Below are positions 24,993-34,943 of a stretch of DNA of 64,000 bases, piece after piece. Numbering within the stretch: position 1 is the first letter of the stretch; every line of letters begins with the position of its first letter. The position numbers and the translations under genes were made by a program. Location of the stretch: contig JAUMPM010000044.1 in assembly GCA_031294825.1 (NCBI GenBank), positions 1 to 64,000 of the forward strand, read 5' to 3'. Source of the DNA: Collinsella sp. GTDB taxonomy: Bacteria; Actinomycetota; Coriobacteriia; Coriobacteriales; Coriobacteriaceae. The notes below the pieces were generated by a model, which searched no databases, was not told the DNA's origin, and was given only the letters and a program-made list of their open reading frames with translations.

Positions 24993-26357
24993 TTACTCGT
25001 CAGCGCCGAGCGCATCCACGGCAGCGACAAAAGCCTCAACCTGCTTGTCGTCCATCTGCGTGGCCAGGCGCCCCACGGGCTCATCGTAGGCAAACTGCAC
25101 CTTATCGATAAAGCAATCCCACGCTCGTTCGTCCACACACACGGCGGCCTCGCAATACTGGCTGAGCTTTTTGAGTCCATACCAAAACGCATTCACATGA
25201 CGCGCGGGGTCCTCGTCCAACACACCATCGTAACGGCGTCCGTTAAACTCCTGCATGCGCGCCACGGCAACCTCGAGCGAATCGCCGCCCTCGGCAGAAG
25301 CCTCATCAACAAGCTCGGGAATCGGAACCTCACGCCGGACATTATGCCTGGTTGCACCATCGTACTCGCCCACCAGCACGTCCTCATCAAGCCGAGAATC
25401 GTAGTCCAAATAGCTCGTGCCAGAACAAATGCCGTGCGGGGAGCCCGTGCCAAACGCACAGAACAACCCGCCGTCGGCAATAACGCGACGGTAGGTCTCA
25501 AACGACTTCTTAACCTGAACGAGCAGCTCGGCAAGCAAACCAGCATCGCATGTCGCCTTGCACGCAACGCAAACAGGCTCCGGTAACCCCGAAGGCTCAA
25601 CCGTGCTCCCCGCGACGCGGGCGGCACGCTCGGCCCGATACGCCTGCGCCGCCAAGCGCGCTCGCTGCGCAGCGCCGCGCACGTTAGTAAGCTCACGCTC
25701 CAGCGCCACATCACCAGCAACATCGCCAGCCAAATCACCCGTAAAACCATCAGCGTGCTGCGGCCCAGTCGCGCTCAGCTCGGACTCAAACGTCGCTGCG
25801 ATCATGCCCGCAAGGTCCGTTGCGTCGGCGGCACAACGAAGTTGCTCCAGCTGCGTGCACAGCAGGTCGGCATCCAAAGGCGCGGCATCCACAACGCGCA
25901 CGTCACTCAGACGTGCCACGTCCTGCAACACCAAAGCCCCCGCGGCATCGTACGCCGCGCGAGCCCTGTCCGCCGTATTGGCACGCAGCTTTACCTCGAT
26001 AAACGCAAGCGTCTGCTCCAGGCGCGCCAGCAACTCGGCCTTGTCCTCCATGCGCAAAAAGGCAGCATAGCGGCGCTCCATCTGCAGCGGACCGACAATG
26101 CCCACCTGTTTGCGAGCGCGCGCAAGCGCAGCACTCTCAACACGGCGAATATACCCGTCAACAGCCCGCACGGCAGACTCGCGCGCAGCGTGCTCAGCAG
26201 CCTCAACGCCCCTAAGCACGCCCAGCAGCTCGCGGGAGCGCGCCCTGCGTACCAGTTCACCGCGATCGTACTGCTCAAGCGCCGTCTGACGCTTGGCTAC
26301 CGACTCAAAGCCAAACAGCTCGTCGAGCAGCTCGCCGACAGAACGCTCGCCCGCCAT
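24993..26357 (-). CDS. Unknown protein encoded after brxL
   Basis: 454 residues, not recognised. The first 210 or so are predicted helical and rich in Ala, Arg and Glu, with coiled-coil-like spacing. A CVACKATC cysteine cluster lies near residue 265, followed by a Gly-rich GLFCAFGTGSPHGICSGTSYLDYDSRLDED segment that could be a structured domain. The C-terminal third contains several Trp/Tyr-rich helices. GAGGAGG precedes the ATG. It sits 75 bases after brxL on the same strand and is likely part of the BREX operon, so it may be an accessory factor. That is inference from position only. Confidence 0.7.
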   Translation of the reverse strand: MAGERSVGELLDELFGFESVAKRQTALEQYDRGELVRRARSRELLGVLRGVEAAEHAARESAVRAVDGYIRRVESAALARARKQVGIVGPLQMERRYAAFLRMEDKAELLARLEQTLAFIEVKLRANTADRARAAYDAAGALVLQDVARLSDVRVVDAAPLDADLLCTQLEQLRCAADATDLAGMIAATFESELSATGPQHADGFTGDLAGDVAGDVALERELTNVRGAAQRARLAAQAYRAERAARVAGSTVEPSGLPEPVCVACKATCDAGLLAELLVQVKKSFETYRRVIADGGLFCAFGTGSPHGICSGTSYLDYDSRLDEDVLVGEYDGATRHNVRREVPIPELVDEASAEGGDSLEVAVARMQEFNGRRYDGVLDEDPARHVNAFWYGLKKLSQYCEAAVCVDERAWDCFIDKVQFAYDEPVGRLATQMDDKQVEAFVAAVDALGADE

Positions 26358-26432
26358 GGCAAGGCCTCCTCACGCACTACGCACCAACACGCCCGCGGAC
26401 CCACGCGCACGCAAGCCCGCTCGCCCGCACTT

Positions 26433-28784
26433 CTACAGATCCAGCGCCTTCTTCGCGGCATCAACCGGGTCACCATCCATGTAGAACACCGGACTCAGTC
26501 CCGAAATAATCTCGGACGAAACACTCTGCAAGCCCGCGATGGCGCTCAGCGGCAAAATCACGCGCTTGGCGCCGGCGTTTTTGGCCACGCGCATAATGTC
26601 CTCGAGCCCTCGGATCTCGTCCATAGAACCCGACATGCGCAAGATTCCCGGAATCGCCAGCGCGGGCATCACCGGGCGGTTGCACGCCGCAGAGCAAAGG
26701 CCCACAAACTCGGCGAGCGAAACTTCCTCGGACAGGCCCTTGCTCTGCAGGTCGTTGTAGAACAGCAAATAATCCTTGGAGCCAATGTGCATGCCCGGCG
26801 CCACGCGGTTCGCTAGGTTCACAAAGTTGTCGAACGCGGCTTCCAGCGTATCGCGCACCGGCTTGTTAAAGGCCACGCCCTCGTGCTTAAACTTGCACTC
26901 GCCGGCAACGGCCTTATTCTCCAGCTTGTACACGGCAACCTCGCCGCCCTGCGACCTGCCCACGCCAAACACGTGGCCGGACAGCAGCGGCCCGTCGGGA
27001 ATCAGCGTGTCCTCGGACTGCTCGGGCACGCGCACCACGTGCACGTCCTGCGGGTTGTCGGCATCCATATAGCCCAGGTTGACGTCGATAAACTCGACGC
27101 CCGCCATAATCTTGAGCTGCTCCTTTACGCGGCGACGGCCCTCGATGGCGTAATCCAACAGCCAGCGCACGTCGTCCTTGTCCATGGCCTCGTCGGGGAA
27201 CAGCAGCTTGGCCAGGCCGCTAAAGGTCTTGCGCACGGCGATCTCATCGCGCTTGTTAAAGTCGCTGTTAAAGCGGAAGTAGCGGTCGATATGGTGTGTA
27301 AAGTCCTTGCGGCGCATCTCCTTGCAAAACTCCGACAGGCAGTCGGTGATCAGGCCATAATGCCCGGTCAGCAGGCTCGAACGCATCTTGGGAATCTCCC
27401 AGCCCGGCAGGTAATAGTAGATACGGTCGAAGAAGGCCGAATCGTTGTTGAACTCCGGCGGGAACGGGTCAAACAGGTGCGTGGTCTTAAGGACATTTTG
27501 CACGGTGTCGTTGATGTTGCCCTCAAAGACCATGGAGGCATCGGCGTTGATCTGGTCGCGGCCGCGCGCGTAGCTGCCACTCGCCATGTAGTCCTTCATG
27601 ATCTGCACGGCATTGGTGTCCTTAAAGCGCATGCCGGCGACCTCGTCGAACGTCACGCAATCCCAATGGCCCACCAAGCCCACGCGATCGGCGCGCATGG
27701 AGTTCATGCGGCCGAACAGGTTGGCCGTGGTGGTCTGGCCGCCCGAAAGCAAGATGGCGTATGGCGAGACCTCTTTGTAGATATGGCTCTTGCCGGTGCC
27801 GCGGGGACCCAACTCGCACAGGTTGTAGTTGCGCTCGATGAGCGGCACCATACGCTCGATAAAGTGCAGGCGCTCTTTCTCCGAAAGCTCGCTGGACTCA
27901 TAGCCGGCAGAGCGCAGCAGCATATTGAGCCACTCGTCGCGCGTAAAGTACTGGCGCTCGTCAATCATGGCATCCAGGTCCAGATTGGGCATCTGAATGG
28001 GCGTGAGCGACGCCACGCTAAACGGAGAGTCCTCGGGTCCGCGCTTTTTGCGCTTGGCCTTGGAGCGGCGCGGCGCATCGTCGCCAAAGACCTCCATGCC
28101 AAACTCGTCTTCCTCATCCACGGGATGACGATACTCGATGCTCATAATGCACCAAATGCCACCCTGCAGAATCTTAGAATAGTCGCGCACGTACTCGGCC
28201 GGCATCACAAACGGCTCGATGGTCAGGTTGGCAAACGACGCCACGTAGATATCTTTGTACTCGTCGAGCTTGGCCGTCACCTTGTCGATGATGGTAAAAC
28301 GACCCAACTCGCGGATCTTGGACTTAATGCGCTCGGACTCGTCGGGACGCACGTAGTTATCAGTGAGGATCCTGCGAATGCGGTCCAAACCCTCTGCCAC
28401 GGCATCCTCGTCGTCGGTTGAGCAGTACATGCCCAGCAGGTACTCCAGCACAAAGGTGGGCACGTTGGCGCCGCGCTTCATAAGGGCCGTCAGGTCCTTA
28501 CGCACGATCTTGCCAGCAAAGTGCTCAAGCAGCTTGCCGTCAAGGCCATCCATGTCGTAGCCGTCGTCCTCGGGGGCCTCGGCCGCGGCCTGGTCATAGC
28601 CATCGGTCGAGGATTCGTCCTTGGTGGTCGCCGCAGACTCAACGGGCACAGCACCAAACGGCTCCGGGGCAGGCACGGCCTCCTCCGCAGGCACGGCTTC
28701 CTCCACGGGCACGGCCTCCTCCACAGGCACATCCACATCAATCGAGGGAACTTCCCACAGATCGTCATCATGGCTATCAAACAT
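26433..28784 (-). CDS. brxL: BREX protease-like ATPase BrxL
   Basis: 783 residues. BrxL is the Lon-like protein of BREX type 1: an AAA+ ATPase with a C-terminal Lon-protease-like fold that binds DNA and is needed for defence. The P-loop GPRGTGKSHIYKE lies near residue 328, after the family block DEWLNMLLRSAGYE. The C-terminal SGSMDEIRGLEDIMRVAKNAGAKRVILPLSAI is Lon-like. The N-terminus has an acidic extension of about 90 residues with three tandem VPxEEA repeats (18-base DNA units at 28672-28725). The ATG of MFDSHDDDL follows TAGGAG; an upstream GTG overlaps that site. The pglZ stop lies nine bases before. Confidence 0.92.
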   Translation of the reverse strand: MFDSHDDDLWEVPSIDVDVPVEEAVPVEEAVPAEEAVPAPEPFGAVPVESAATTKDESSTDGYDQAAAEAPEDDGYDMDGLDGKLLEHFAGKIVRKDLTALMKRGANVPTFVLEYLLGMYCSTDDEDAVAEGLDRIRRILTDNYVRPDESERIKSKIRELGRFTIIDKVTAKLDEYKDIYVASFANLTIEPFVMPAEYVRDYSKILQGGIWCIMSIEYRHPVDEEDEFGMEVFGDDAPRRSKAKRKKRGPEDSPFSVASLTPIQMPNLDLDAMIDERQYFTRDEWLNMLLRSAGYESSELSEKERLHFIERMVPLIERNYNLCELGPRGTGKSHIYKEVSPYAILLSGGQTTTANLFGRMNSMRADRVGLVGHWDCVTFDEVAGMRFKDTNAVQIMKDYMASGSYARGRDQINADASMVFEGNINDTVQNVLKTTHLFDPFPPEFNNDSAFFDRIYYYLPGWEIPKMRSSLLTGHYGLITDCLSEFCKEMRRKDFTHHIDRYFRFNSDFNKRDEIAVRKTFSGLAKLLFPDEAMDKDDVRWLLDYAIEGRRRVKEQLKIMAGVEFIDVNLGYMDADNPQDVHVVRVPEQSEDTLIPDGPLLSGHVFGVGRSQGGEVAVYKLENKAVAGECKFKHEGVAFNKPVRDTLEAAFDNFVNLANRVAPGMHIGSKDYLLFYNDLQSKGLSEEVSLAEFVGLCSAACNRPVMPALAIPGILRMSGSMDEIRGLEDIMRVAKNAGAKRVILPLSAIAGLQSVSSEIISGLSPVFYMDGDPVDAAKKALDL

Positions 28785-28795
28785 AGGGCACACTC

Positions 28796-31504
28796 CTAAA
28801 AACCAAAGTCAGCAACAGGGGCAAACGAAACAGCAATGGTGTACGTCTCGCGCCAAACGATCTTGCCCGTTTCGCGCTCGCGGCAGACCAGATAGTACGG
28901 ACCCTTGGCCGAGAATCCATCCGCTGCACGCAGCGCAAACTTGGCATGCACCACGCGCTCCTGCGAGTTAGCAGAAATCTTGTTGGCATGCGCCTTGACC
29001 GTATCGCTCACCTCGTTGCCGCTTGCGTCGGTAAACACCAGCTCATACTCGCACGGCAAGACCTTACCTTGGGCAGGTTCTTCCTGGATCAAGTTGACCG
29101 AGAAGAGCGAGTTGGTCACTCGGCGTCCCTCACTTAGTACGCGCAGCGTCGCCGCGCGCGTGTCGACAAAGTCCTTGGAACCCGAGCGCGCACGCCAAAA
29201 ACCGATAACGGGCACGCAGAGCTCCTGCAGGCTCATGCCGCCGTGGACGTAGTTGTTAGTGCCGCCGGGACGCTTGAAGTGCACGTTCTCGCGCGGGGCA
29301 AACCCCTCAAAACCGGCGCCCAAACGTCCCATGTCAACATTAACAAACACCCCGCGCGCCTCGTCCGAAAGCTTAGCCACGGCCTCGTTGGGCACCACCA
29401 GATGACGCTTGCCGTACATGACGGGAGCGTCAAGGACGGGAAGGTCCGGTTTGCCGAGCATCTGGCACTCGCTGAGCTCCCGACGCGTGTAGATAAAGCC
29501 GTGGTCCGCCGTTATAACAACACGCGCGCCCGGGGCGTCGGTGCACACGCGACGCGCCAACGCAGCAAGTTCCTCCACGGTGTCCGCACAGGCACCGAAG
29601 ACGTCATCCTGCGTAGCGGCCTTCTCGCCCGTGGCATCGATCTTGTTGTGGTAGAGGTAGACAAGTCTTGAGTCCTTGAGCAGCGCCTTACGCTCGGTTC
29701 CCGCCATGTTGAGGTATGCGCTCGAGCGTAAAGCGCAGGCCGTGGGCTCAACGTAGGTAAGTACGGCCTCGCGCTGCGGTGTCGTCGCAGTGGGCATGCC
29801 GTCAGCCAACACAAACGAGCCATCCGCTGCAAGCTCAAGCGCTTGGTGTGGCAGCAGCGCGGGCATGCCCACCTCAGTAATGGAGGGAAAGACCGCCTGC
29901 ATGCTAGAGACCTTGACGTTGCCGCCGCGTTCGCGCTCGAGAAGCGCCACAACGTCGCAGGCAACCTCATAGCGCAGCGCATCGCTCACGATAACGACCG
30001 TTGTTTTGGCAGAACCCACAAAGGCGGGTAGCACATGCCAGTAAAACTCATCCTGCCGTGCGGGACCATCGATGTAGCCGCAATCGGCCCACTCCCCTTG
30101 CGCAGCAGCCGCCCAGCAGGCATTGGCATCCGCCAAGAACCAGTTGCTGTAGAGATTCTCCGCCCAGTCCGCCACGGCGCGGGCAGGTTCCTCGAGCGCA
30201 TCGCACTCGACGGAGCGTGCCCGCAGATACGCGGTGCACATATGGCGATAGGCAGCGTCCATGGCATACCATTCGGACGTATAGGCATCCCACACCTGCT
30301 GGGACTGCGCCAGATGGAACCCACCCGCGTGCGTCTGCCTAAACGCGCACATATCGGCCACAGCGACAAGCAGGTCAAAGTAGCTCTCGACACGACGGTA
30401 CCAGCTTAGGTCGCAACGGCGCGCAGCAAAGGCACGCGCATCCTCAACACGGTCTGCACCTTGCGCAAACGAGCAGAACAGCTGCGAGAGCACAACCTCG
30501 TTGACGCACGGGAACACATCAAGCGAAGCCAGCGCATCGATCGGCAGGGTCTCGAACCGTGCAAAGAGCCCGCGGGCATCCTCAACTAAACGACAAATCT
30601 CAAATAGGTCCTCGCTCGATGCCCGGGCATCGGCGGCCTGGTCCCACGTACGCACCGCCTCAAGGCAATAGGGGCCGTAGGCGGGAGCCATATAGTTTTC
30701 GAGCCCCTTGAGCGCTCCCTCGGGAAGTGCGGTGGATGCCGCCGTAAGAAGCACATGGGATGCAAGCATAAGCAGTGAATCACGCTCGTGCAGCGGTCCA
30801 TCAAACCCATAACAGCGCAGCATAAAGGCGGCGAGAACATCGCGCACACAGTACTTATCCACCAGCGCGGCCAGCGCCTCGGGACCCTCGTGCAGCAGCG
30901 TGGCCATGCAGCCGCGCAATACAAACGCGGGCCGTGCGTCGCCCGGTTCCTTGCCGCCAAAGATCACCGTAAGGATTCCGAGCTCGATATCGGATGCACC
31001 CGCGGCATGTGGAACGCATGCGACAAACTTAGCGCAGCGGGTCTTGGCATCAAAGAACGTCTTGTGTGCTCGCAGGCTCTCGCGCACGGCGTCGATATTC
31101 TCGATGCCCAGCTGATCGGCCAAAAGCGAAAGATAGTCAGCCTGGAACTGATCGGCATACAGCTCAACATCGGCAAGCCAATCACCCTCAAGCCTGCCGC
31201 GCGGGCAACGGCGATACAGCAAGATATCGCTCGCAAGGTCATCGCGGTTGATGAGCTTCTTGACGGCAAACATGCGGCCCTCGCAGGCCTCAACAAAGCG
31301 CACCGGGCGCTCAAAGTCACCGTGAGCAGGCATTACGCCGGCATCGGCCCCCACGCCGTCGAAACCCTCGGCAGCCAATCGCTCAAACTCAGGAGCAAAC
31401 TCGCCGTCCGCATCGTGCCAAACCACAACACGGCGCGGCGCGCATGAGGACAACGGCTGCAAAAACCGCAGCTTAAGCTGTTCTTCTACATCGATCTTGG
31501 GCAT
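28796..31504 (-). CDS. pglZ: BREX phosphatase-like protein PglZ
   Basis: 902 residues, a core BREX component. The central and C-terminal parts have the alkaline-phosphatase-like PglZ domain: TVVIVSDALRYEVACDV near residue 505 carries the metal-binding Asp, and VVITADHGFIYTRREL near residue 665 the second metal site (DH). The N-terminal 400 residues are the helical region common to BREX PglZ proteins. The length is typical. The start follows TAAGGA by five bases; the pglX C-terminal fragment ends 23 bases upstream. In BREX it works with PglX, BrxC and BrxB to mark host DNA and block phage replication. Confidence 0.93.
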   Translation of the reverse strand: MPKIDVEEQLKLRFLQPLSSCAPRRVVVWHDADGEFAPEFERLAAEGFDGVGADAGVMPAHGDFERPVRFVEACEGRMFAVKKLINRDDLASDILLYRRCPRGRLEGDWLADVELYADQFQADYLSLLADQLGIENIDAVRESLRAHKTFFDAKTRCAKFVACVPHAAGASDIELGILTVIFGGKEPGDARPAFVLRGCMATLLHEGPEALAALVDKYCVRDVLAAFMLRCYGFDGPLHERDSLLMLASHVLLTAASTALPEGALKGLENYMAPAYGPYCLEAVRTWDQAADARASSEDLFEICRLVEDARGLFARFETLPIDALASLDVFPCVNEVVLSQLFCSFAQGADRVEDARAFAARRCDLSWYRRVESYFDLLVAVADMCAFRQTHAGGFHLAQSQQVWDAYTSEWYAMDAAYRHMCTAYLRARSVECDALEEPARAVADWAENLYSNWFLADANACWAAAAQGEWADCGYIDGPARQDEFYWHVLPAFVGSAKTTVVIVSDALRYEVACDVVALLERERGGNVKVSSMQAVFPSITEVGMPALLPHQALELAADGSFVLADGMPTATTPQREAVLTYVEPTACALRSSAYLNMAGTERKALLKDSRLVYLYHNKIDATGEKAATQDDVFGACADTVEELAALARRVCTDAPGARVVITADHGFIYTRRELSECQMLGKPDLPVLDAPVMYGKRHLVVPNEAVAKLSDEARGVFVNVDMGRLGAGFEGFAPRENVHFKRPGGTNNYVHGGMSLQELCVPVIGFWRARSGSKDFVDTRAATLRVLSEGRRVTNSLFSVNLIQEEPAQGKVLPCEYELVFTDASGNEVSDTVKAHANKISANSQERVVHAKFALRAADGFSAKGPYYLVCRERETGKIVWRETYTIAVSFAPVADFGF

Positions 31505-31527
31505 GAATATCCTTACCGTATCTGCAG

Positions 31528-32496
31528 TTACTTGATCTTTGCCAGTACATCCTGAAACTTGGCGTAGTTGACCTTGACGCCGTCATCCAGGTCGATCTTA
31601 ATCATCTGGTCTGCCAAGTGGTGCAACTTCTCCTCGTAGCCGATGGTCTCTTTAAGCTGGTCATTGAGCTTTTTGACACGCTTATCCAAGCGCACGCGCT
31701 CACCACGCTCAGCACTGGCAAGGGCATCGTTGGCATAGCCGATCTGCGAGCGATAGCGCTCCTGCTGCTCATGCACATAGTCGGTGCGGATGCGAGCCAA
31801 CAGGTCGGGCTGATAGCGATGCATGTAAACAAGGCACTTGAAGCCGTTCTTTTTGCCGCTGTCGAACAGCCAGTAGATGGGGCGCTTCTTATAGGTCTGG
31901 CAGTGGTCCTTAAAGAAGTCCTTCAAAAAGTAGGTGCGGATGACCTCGCGCGAGGTGCCCTTGCCGCCGAGCGCCTCGGCAATAAAGGCCAGGTTCTGCT
32001 CGAGCGTCTCCTCGCCGTACACGGTGCGCACAAAGTCAATAAAATAGCGCACGATGTCGTCGTCAAAGTACTCGTCGTCGGTAATGGGCAGCACGTTGTC
32101 GCCATCGGGCATAAAGGTCACGTGATCGGAATCGGGCATCTTGGCAAGATAGTCAGAGACCGTGGCACCCTGATCGGCCAGGACCAGTCCGTCCACGTCC
32201 AGCGAATAGCGGCCAAACATGCAGCCCACGGCATAGCTTATGAGCGAGATGATCTCGTCGCGCTTGGTGCGCACGTATTTGTTGCCCTTATAGCTCTCGG
32301 GAATCTCGTCGGCGGTGTCAAAGATGCGCGCCACCGAGACGTACTTATCCTCGACCTCGATGGGCACCTCGCCCTCCATGTTGTAGATCTTGGCAAAGAT
32401 TCGGTTGAGCTCCTCCTCGTTAGCGCGAAGCTGCTCAAAGCGAGCGTTAACCTCGGCTTTGCGAGCCTCGTATTTATCGGCGAGCAGTGTTGACAT
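31528..32496 (-). CDS. pglX: C-terminal fragment of PglX as a separate ORF
   Basis: 322 residues that correspond to the part of BREX PglX normally found after the target-recognition region: ANEEELNRIFAKIY, AVGCMFGRYSLDVDGL, EYFDDDIVRYFIDFVRTVYGEETLEQNL and the hallmark TYKKRPIYWLFDSGKKNGFK. It has its own ATG with GGAAGG six bases upstream, so it can be translated independently. Base composition is host-like. It is split from the rest of PglX by the AT-richer cassette at about 32515-33845. It could act as a separate subunit or be a remnant. Confidence 0.85.
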   Translation of the reverse strand: MSTLLADKYEARKAEVNARFEQLRANEEELNRIFAKIYNMEGEVPIEVEDKYVSVARIFDTADEIPESYKGNKYVRTKRDEIISLISYAVGCMFGRYSLDVDGLVLADQGATVSDYLAKMPDSDHVTFMPDGDNVLPITDDEYFDDDIVRYFIDFVRTVYGEETLEQNLAFIAEALGGKGTSREVIRTYFLKDFFKDHCQTYKKRPIYWLFDSGKKNGFKCLVYMHRYQPDLLARIRTDYVHEQQERYRSQIGYANDALASAERGERVRLDKRVKKLNDQLKETIGYEEKLHHLADQMIKIDLDDGVKVNYAKFQDVLAKIK

Positions 32497-32570
32497 GGAA
32501 CGCCTTCCAGGTAGTAGGGGATTAAAAACAATGATTCAAAGGGGCATTTTATGTGGTAGTCAAGCTTTTC

Positions 32571-33179
32571 TCACAGCACCCAGGAGGGTCCGTCCAACAA
32601 CCGGGCACCATCTTCCTCGAGCGTATATTCACTCATCCAAGCCTTACCCAAAATGTCATACATAAAGAGCCAAAGGCTTACCCCATCGCGAAAGGTCCTC
32701 GTTGAAACAACGTAATTGGAGCCCTCAACCTCGCCTTCATACGACTCACACGACTCAAAACCGATGTAATCAAAACGACAGGTATCTCCAGGCTCAAGAT
32801 TAGATACGACTGGCTTTTCCTCCACAATAATTGACGGAATTGGCCGGGGACCTACATTGGTAATCGAAACAATGAATCCGTAATCTTCCTCGAAACTGTC
32901 CACCTCAACTTGAGGCTTAGCCTTTTCGCTCCGAGACCTCTCTTCTTCTTGCTTCGTTTCTATGTCGTGCTTATACGAGACCACTGCAATAATGACTGCC
33001 GAAAACGTCCCGACTCCATTTAACAAATCCCCCGACGATAAAGAGTTGAGCAACGGAAGCGAGCAAATGCCGGATAGAAATCCAAGAAGAGCTTTAAACA
33101 GTAGCGTGAAAACCACTAAGCATGGAATTGAAACAGCCAAAGAAATAAATAGTCGGCGAATGTACCTCATGCTGATCAC
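32571..33179 (-). CDS. Two-TM protein inserted within pglX
   Basis: 202 residues, not recognised. Two hydrophobic segments (about residues 8-40 and 50-68) are followed by a short charged stretch and a beta-rich soluble domain containing VSITNVGPRPIPSIIVEEK. Its GTG start comes immediately after the TGA of the upstream pglX fragment, so translation is probably coupled; an internal ATG is three codons later. The gene is clearly AT-richer than its surroundings and lies wholly within the foreign-looking cassette. Function unknown; proteins of this layout occur in accessory islands. Confidence 0.7.
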   Translation of the reverse strand: MISMRYIRRLFISLAVSIPCLVVFTLLFKALLGFLSGICSLPLLNSLSSGDLLNGVGTFSAVIIAVVSYKHDIETKQEEERSRSEKAKPQVEVDSFEEDYGFIVSITNVGPRPIPSIIVEEKPVVSNLEPGDTCRFDYIGFESCESYEGEVEGSNYVVSTRTFRDGVSLWLFMYDILGKAWMSEYTLEEDGARLLDGPSWVL

Positions 33180-34943
33180 TCACAATAAGGGGTGACGTTT
33201 AAAATCCCAGGAGGTTTCAAACGAGTCCCAGTCGGTTTTTGACAGTTCGATAGCCAGTTCAGCCATGCTAGAGATACGGCCCTCTTCACCAAGGCCAAGA
33301 AGCGGCAGCCTTGACACAACGCCCGCATTACAATTGAGAGTTGGGTTAATCATTCTGAGCATCACAGATGCTGCGGATGAATTCAGGTAGGCAATTAGCG
33401 GAAGTAGGTTGTCATCTGCAATAAATGCGCAACTTCCAGCATGCTCAAACAGACTGTGTCCGCCGTTGACTCTAAACGAATTGCGATCGGACGTAACGTC
33501 TGACCAAGAGATCGACGGCCTAAATTGATCATCAAGGCTGACGGGGCGGAATCCTGACTGTTTTTTCATCTCCAGTTGGCCAGTGACTGAGAAATTCATA
33601 ACGTTATCTCGGTTGCCATACCACTTGCGATAGCTACCACCTTTGTTACATGGATACCAACACGTTGTGGTTTGGACCTCGTTAATCGATGAGCACTCCC
33701 TATCAAACTTTGATAGTTGGACCTCCCACCAAGCTCTAATGAATAAGTCATTGTTTCCCGTTGTGATTCCAGCTTGAAGCGACGCGCGCGTACCAACAGC
33801 TGGATTTGATTTAAATGCAGATAGTATTCCGCCCCCAGCCCAGTAGGCTATTGGGGCGCCGGGGATCTGCTTGAAGATGTCGGCGTCGCGGCGGTAGAAC
33901 CAGCCGCAGTCGGGATCTCGGATCGCCTCGAGCAGCTTGAGACGCTTCGCCTCACTACCGTTGATGTCGACGAGGCGCACGTAAGCGCCCTCGTATGCCG
34001 CGCGGCCGTTGTAGATGACATCGGCGGTTACGTTGACGACCTCGCCGCCGATGGCGTCAAATGCGCGGGGGCCGAGATGAGCCATCGAGACAATCGTCTT
34101 GCCCTCGATAATCGAAGAGCGCATCTTCTCAAAGCTGCCCAGGAACATCCAACTCTGCATGGTAACCATTGCGGCGTAGCCCTTATCCTCGACAAGGTTA
34201 AAACCGCGCTCGATAAAGCACGTGCAGAGGTCGCTCTTCACGTCGGGGTAGTTCTTCTTGATCCACTTGCTCATGAATGGATTAAAGCTGCTGCTGCCCA
34301 TATACGGAGGATTCGCAACGGTGCAGGTAAAACGACGGGACAGCTTCTCGCAGATGGCGGCAGCGCTTTCGAGCTTAGTTTTGGCCGTAGCGGCAAAAAG
34401 ATCATCGGAACAACTCGCGGCGGCAGCCTTGAGCTCGTCGATCTCGTCCTCTGAGGGATTGAGCAGCGAACCGATCTCGCCCAAATGACTCAGCTCCTCG
34501 GCGAGCTTCTTGTTACCCGGCAGCTCGTCCTCCCCTAGCGGGATGCTCGAGAGCACGGTAACGTCGGCGCGAACGCCACGCCTAAAGAAGCGACGGTCGT
34601 GCTCGCGGGCGCACATGGCAAGCGCCAGCTCCGCGATCTGTGCCGCGCGGGAATCGATTTCCATACCTGCAAGGTTTTTAGTAAGAATGAGCTCGGGAAT
34701 CTCGCGCTCACGATAGCCGCGCTCCTCGTACATATGGAAGAGCAGCTCAAACGCATAGACCAAGATATGGCCCGAGCCGCATGCGGGGTCGCAGAGGGTT
34801 ATCTCCTCGGGACTCGAAATGCGAATGAAGTCCTCGTGCTCAGCATCGGGCTCGATGTAATACTCCATGCGCTCGCGTAGCGAACTCCCCGGATTGTTGA
34901 GCATCCACAGACGGCCGAGTGAGTTCTCGACCATATAGCGCAC
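33180..34943 (-). pseudogene. pglX: PglX methyltransferase core and target-recognition region (frameshifted from its N-terminus)
   Basis: 587 residues of the BREX adenine-specific methyltransferase PglX, in a different frame from the N-terminal part. Motif I (DPACGSGHILVYA) is near residue 51 and motif IV (NPPYMGS) near residue 215, so the catalytic core is intact. The target-recognition region begins around GAPIAYWAGG (residue 366); from there the DNA is noticeably AT-richer. The frame ends at DWDSFETSWDFKRHPLL, where family members continue into the C-terminal domain. The first codon listed (GTG) has no ribosome site; it is just the start of the open frame. Confidence 0.85.

Noticed and set aside
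32515..33845. An invertible pglX specificity switch
   Set aside because: Shuffling systems need a second recognition-region copy, inverted repeats at the borders and usually a recombinase. None is present in the window, so I propose replacement by recombination and not inversion.
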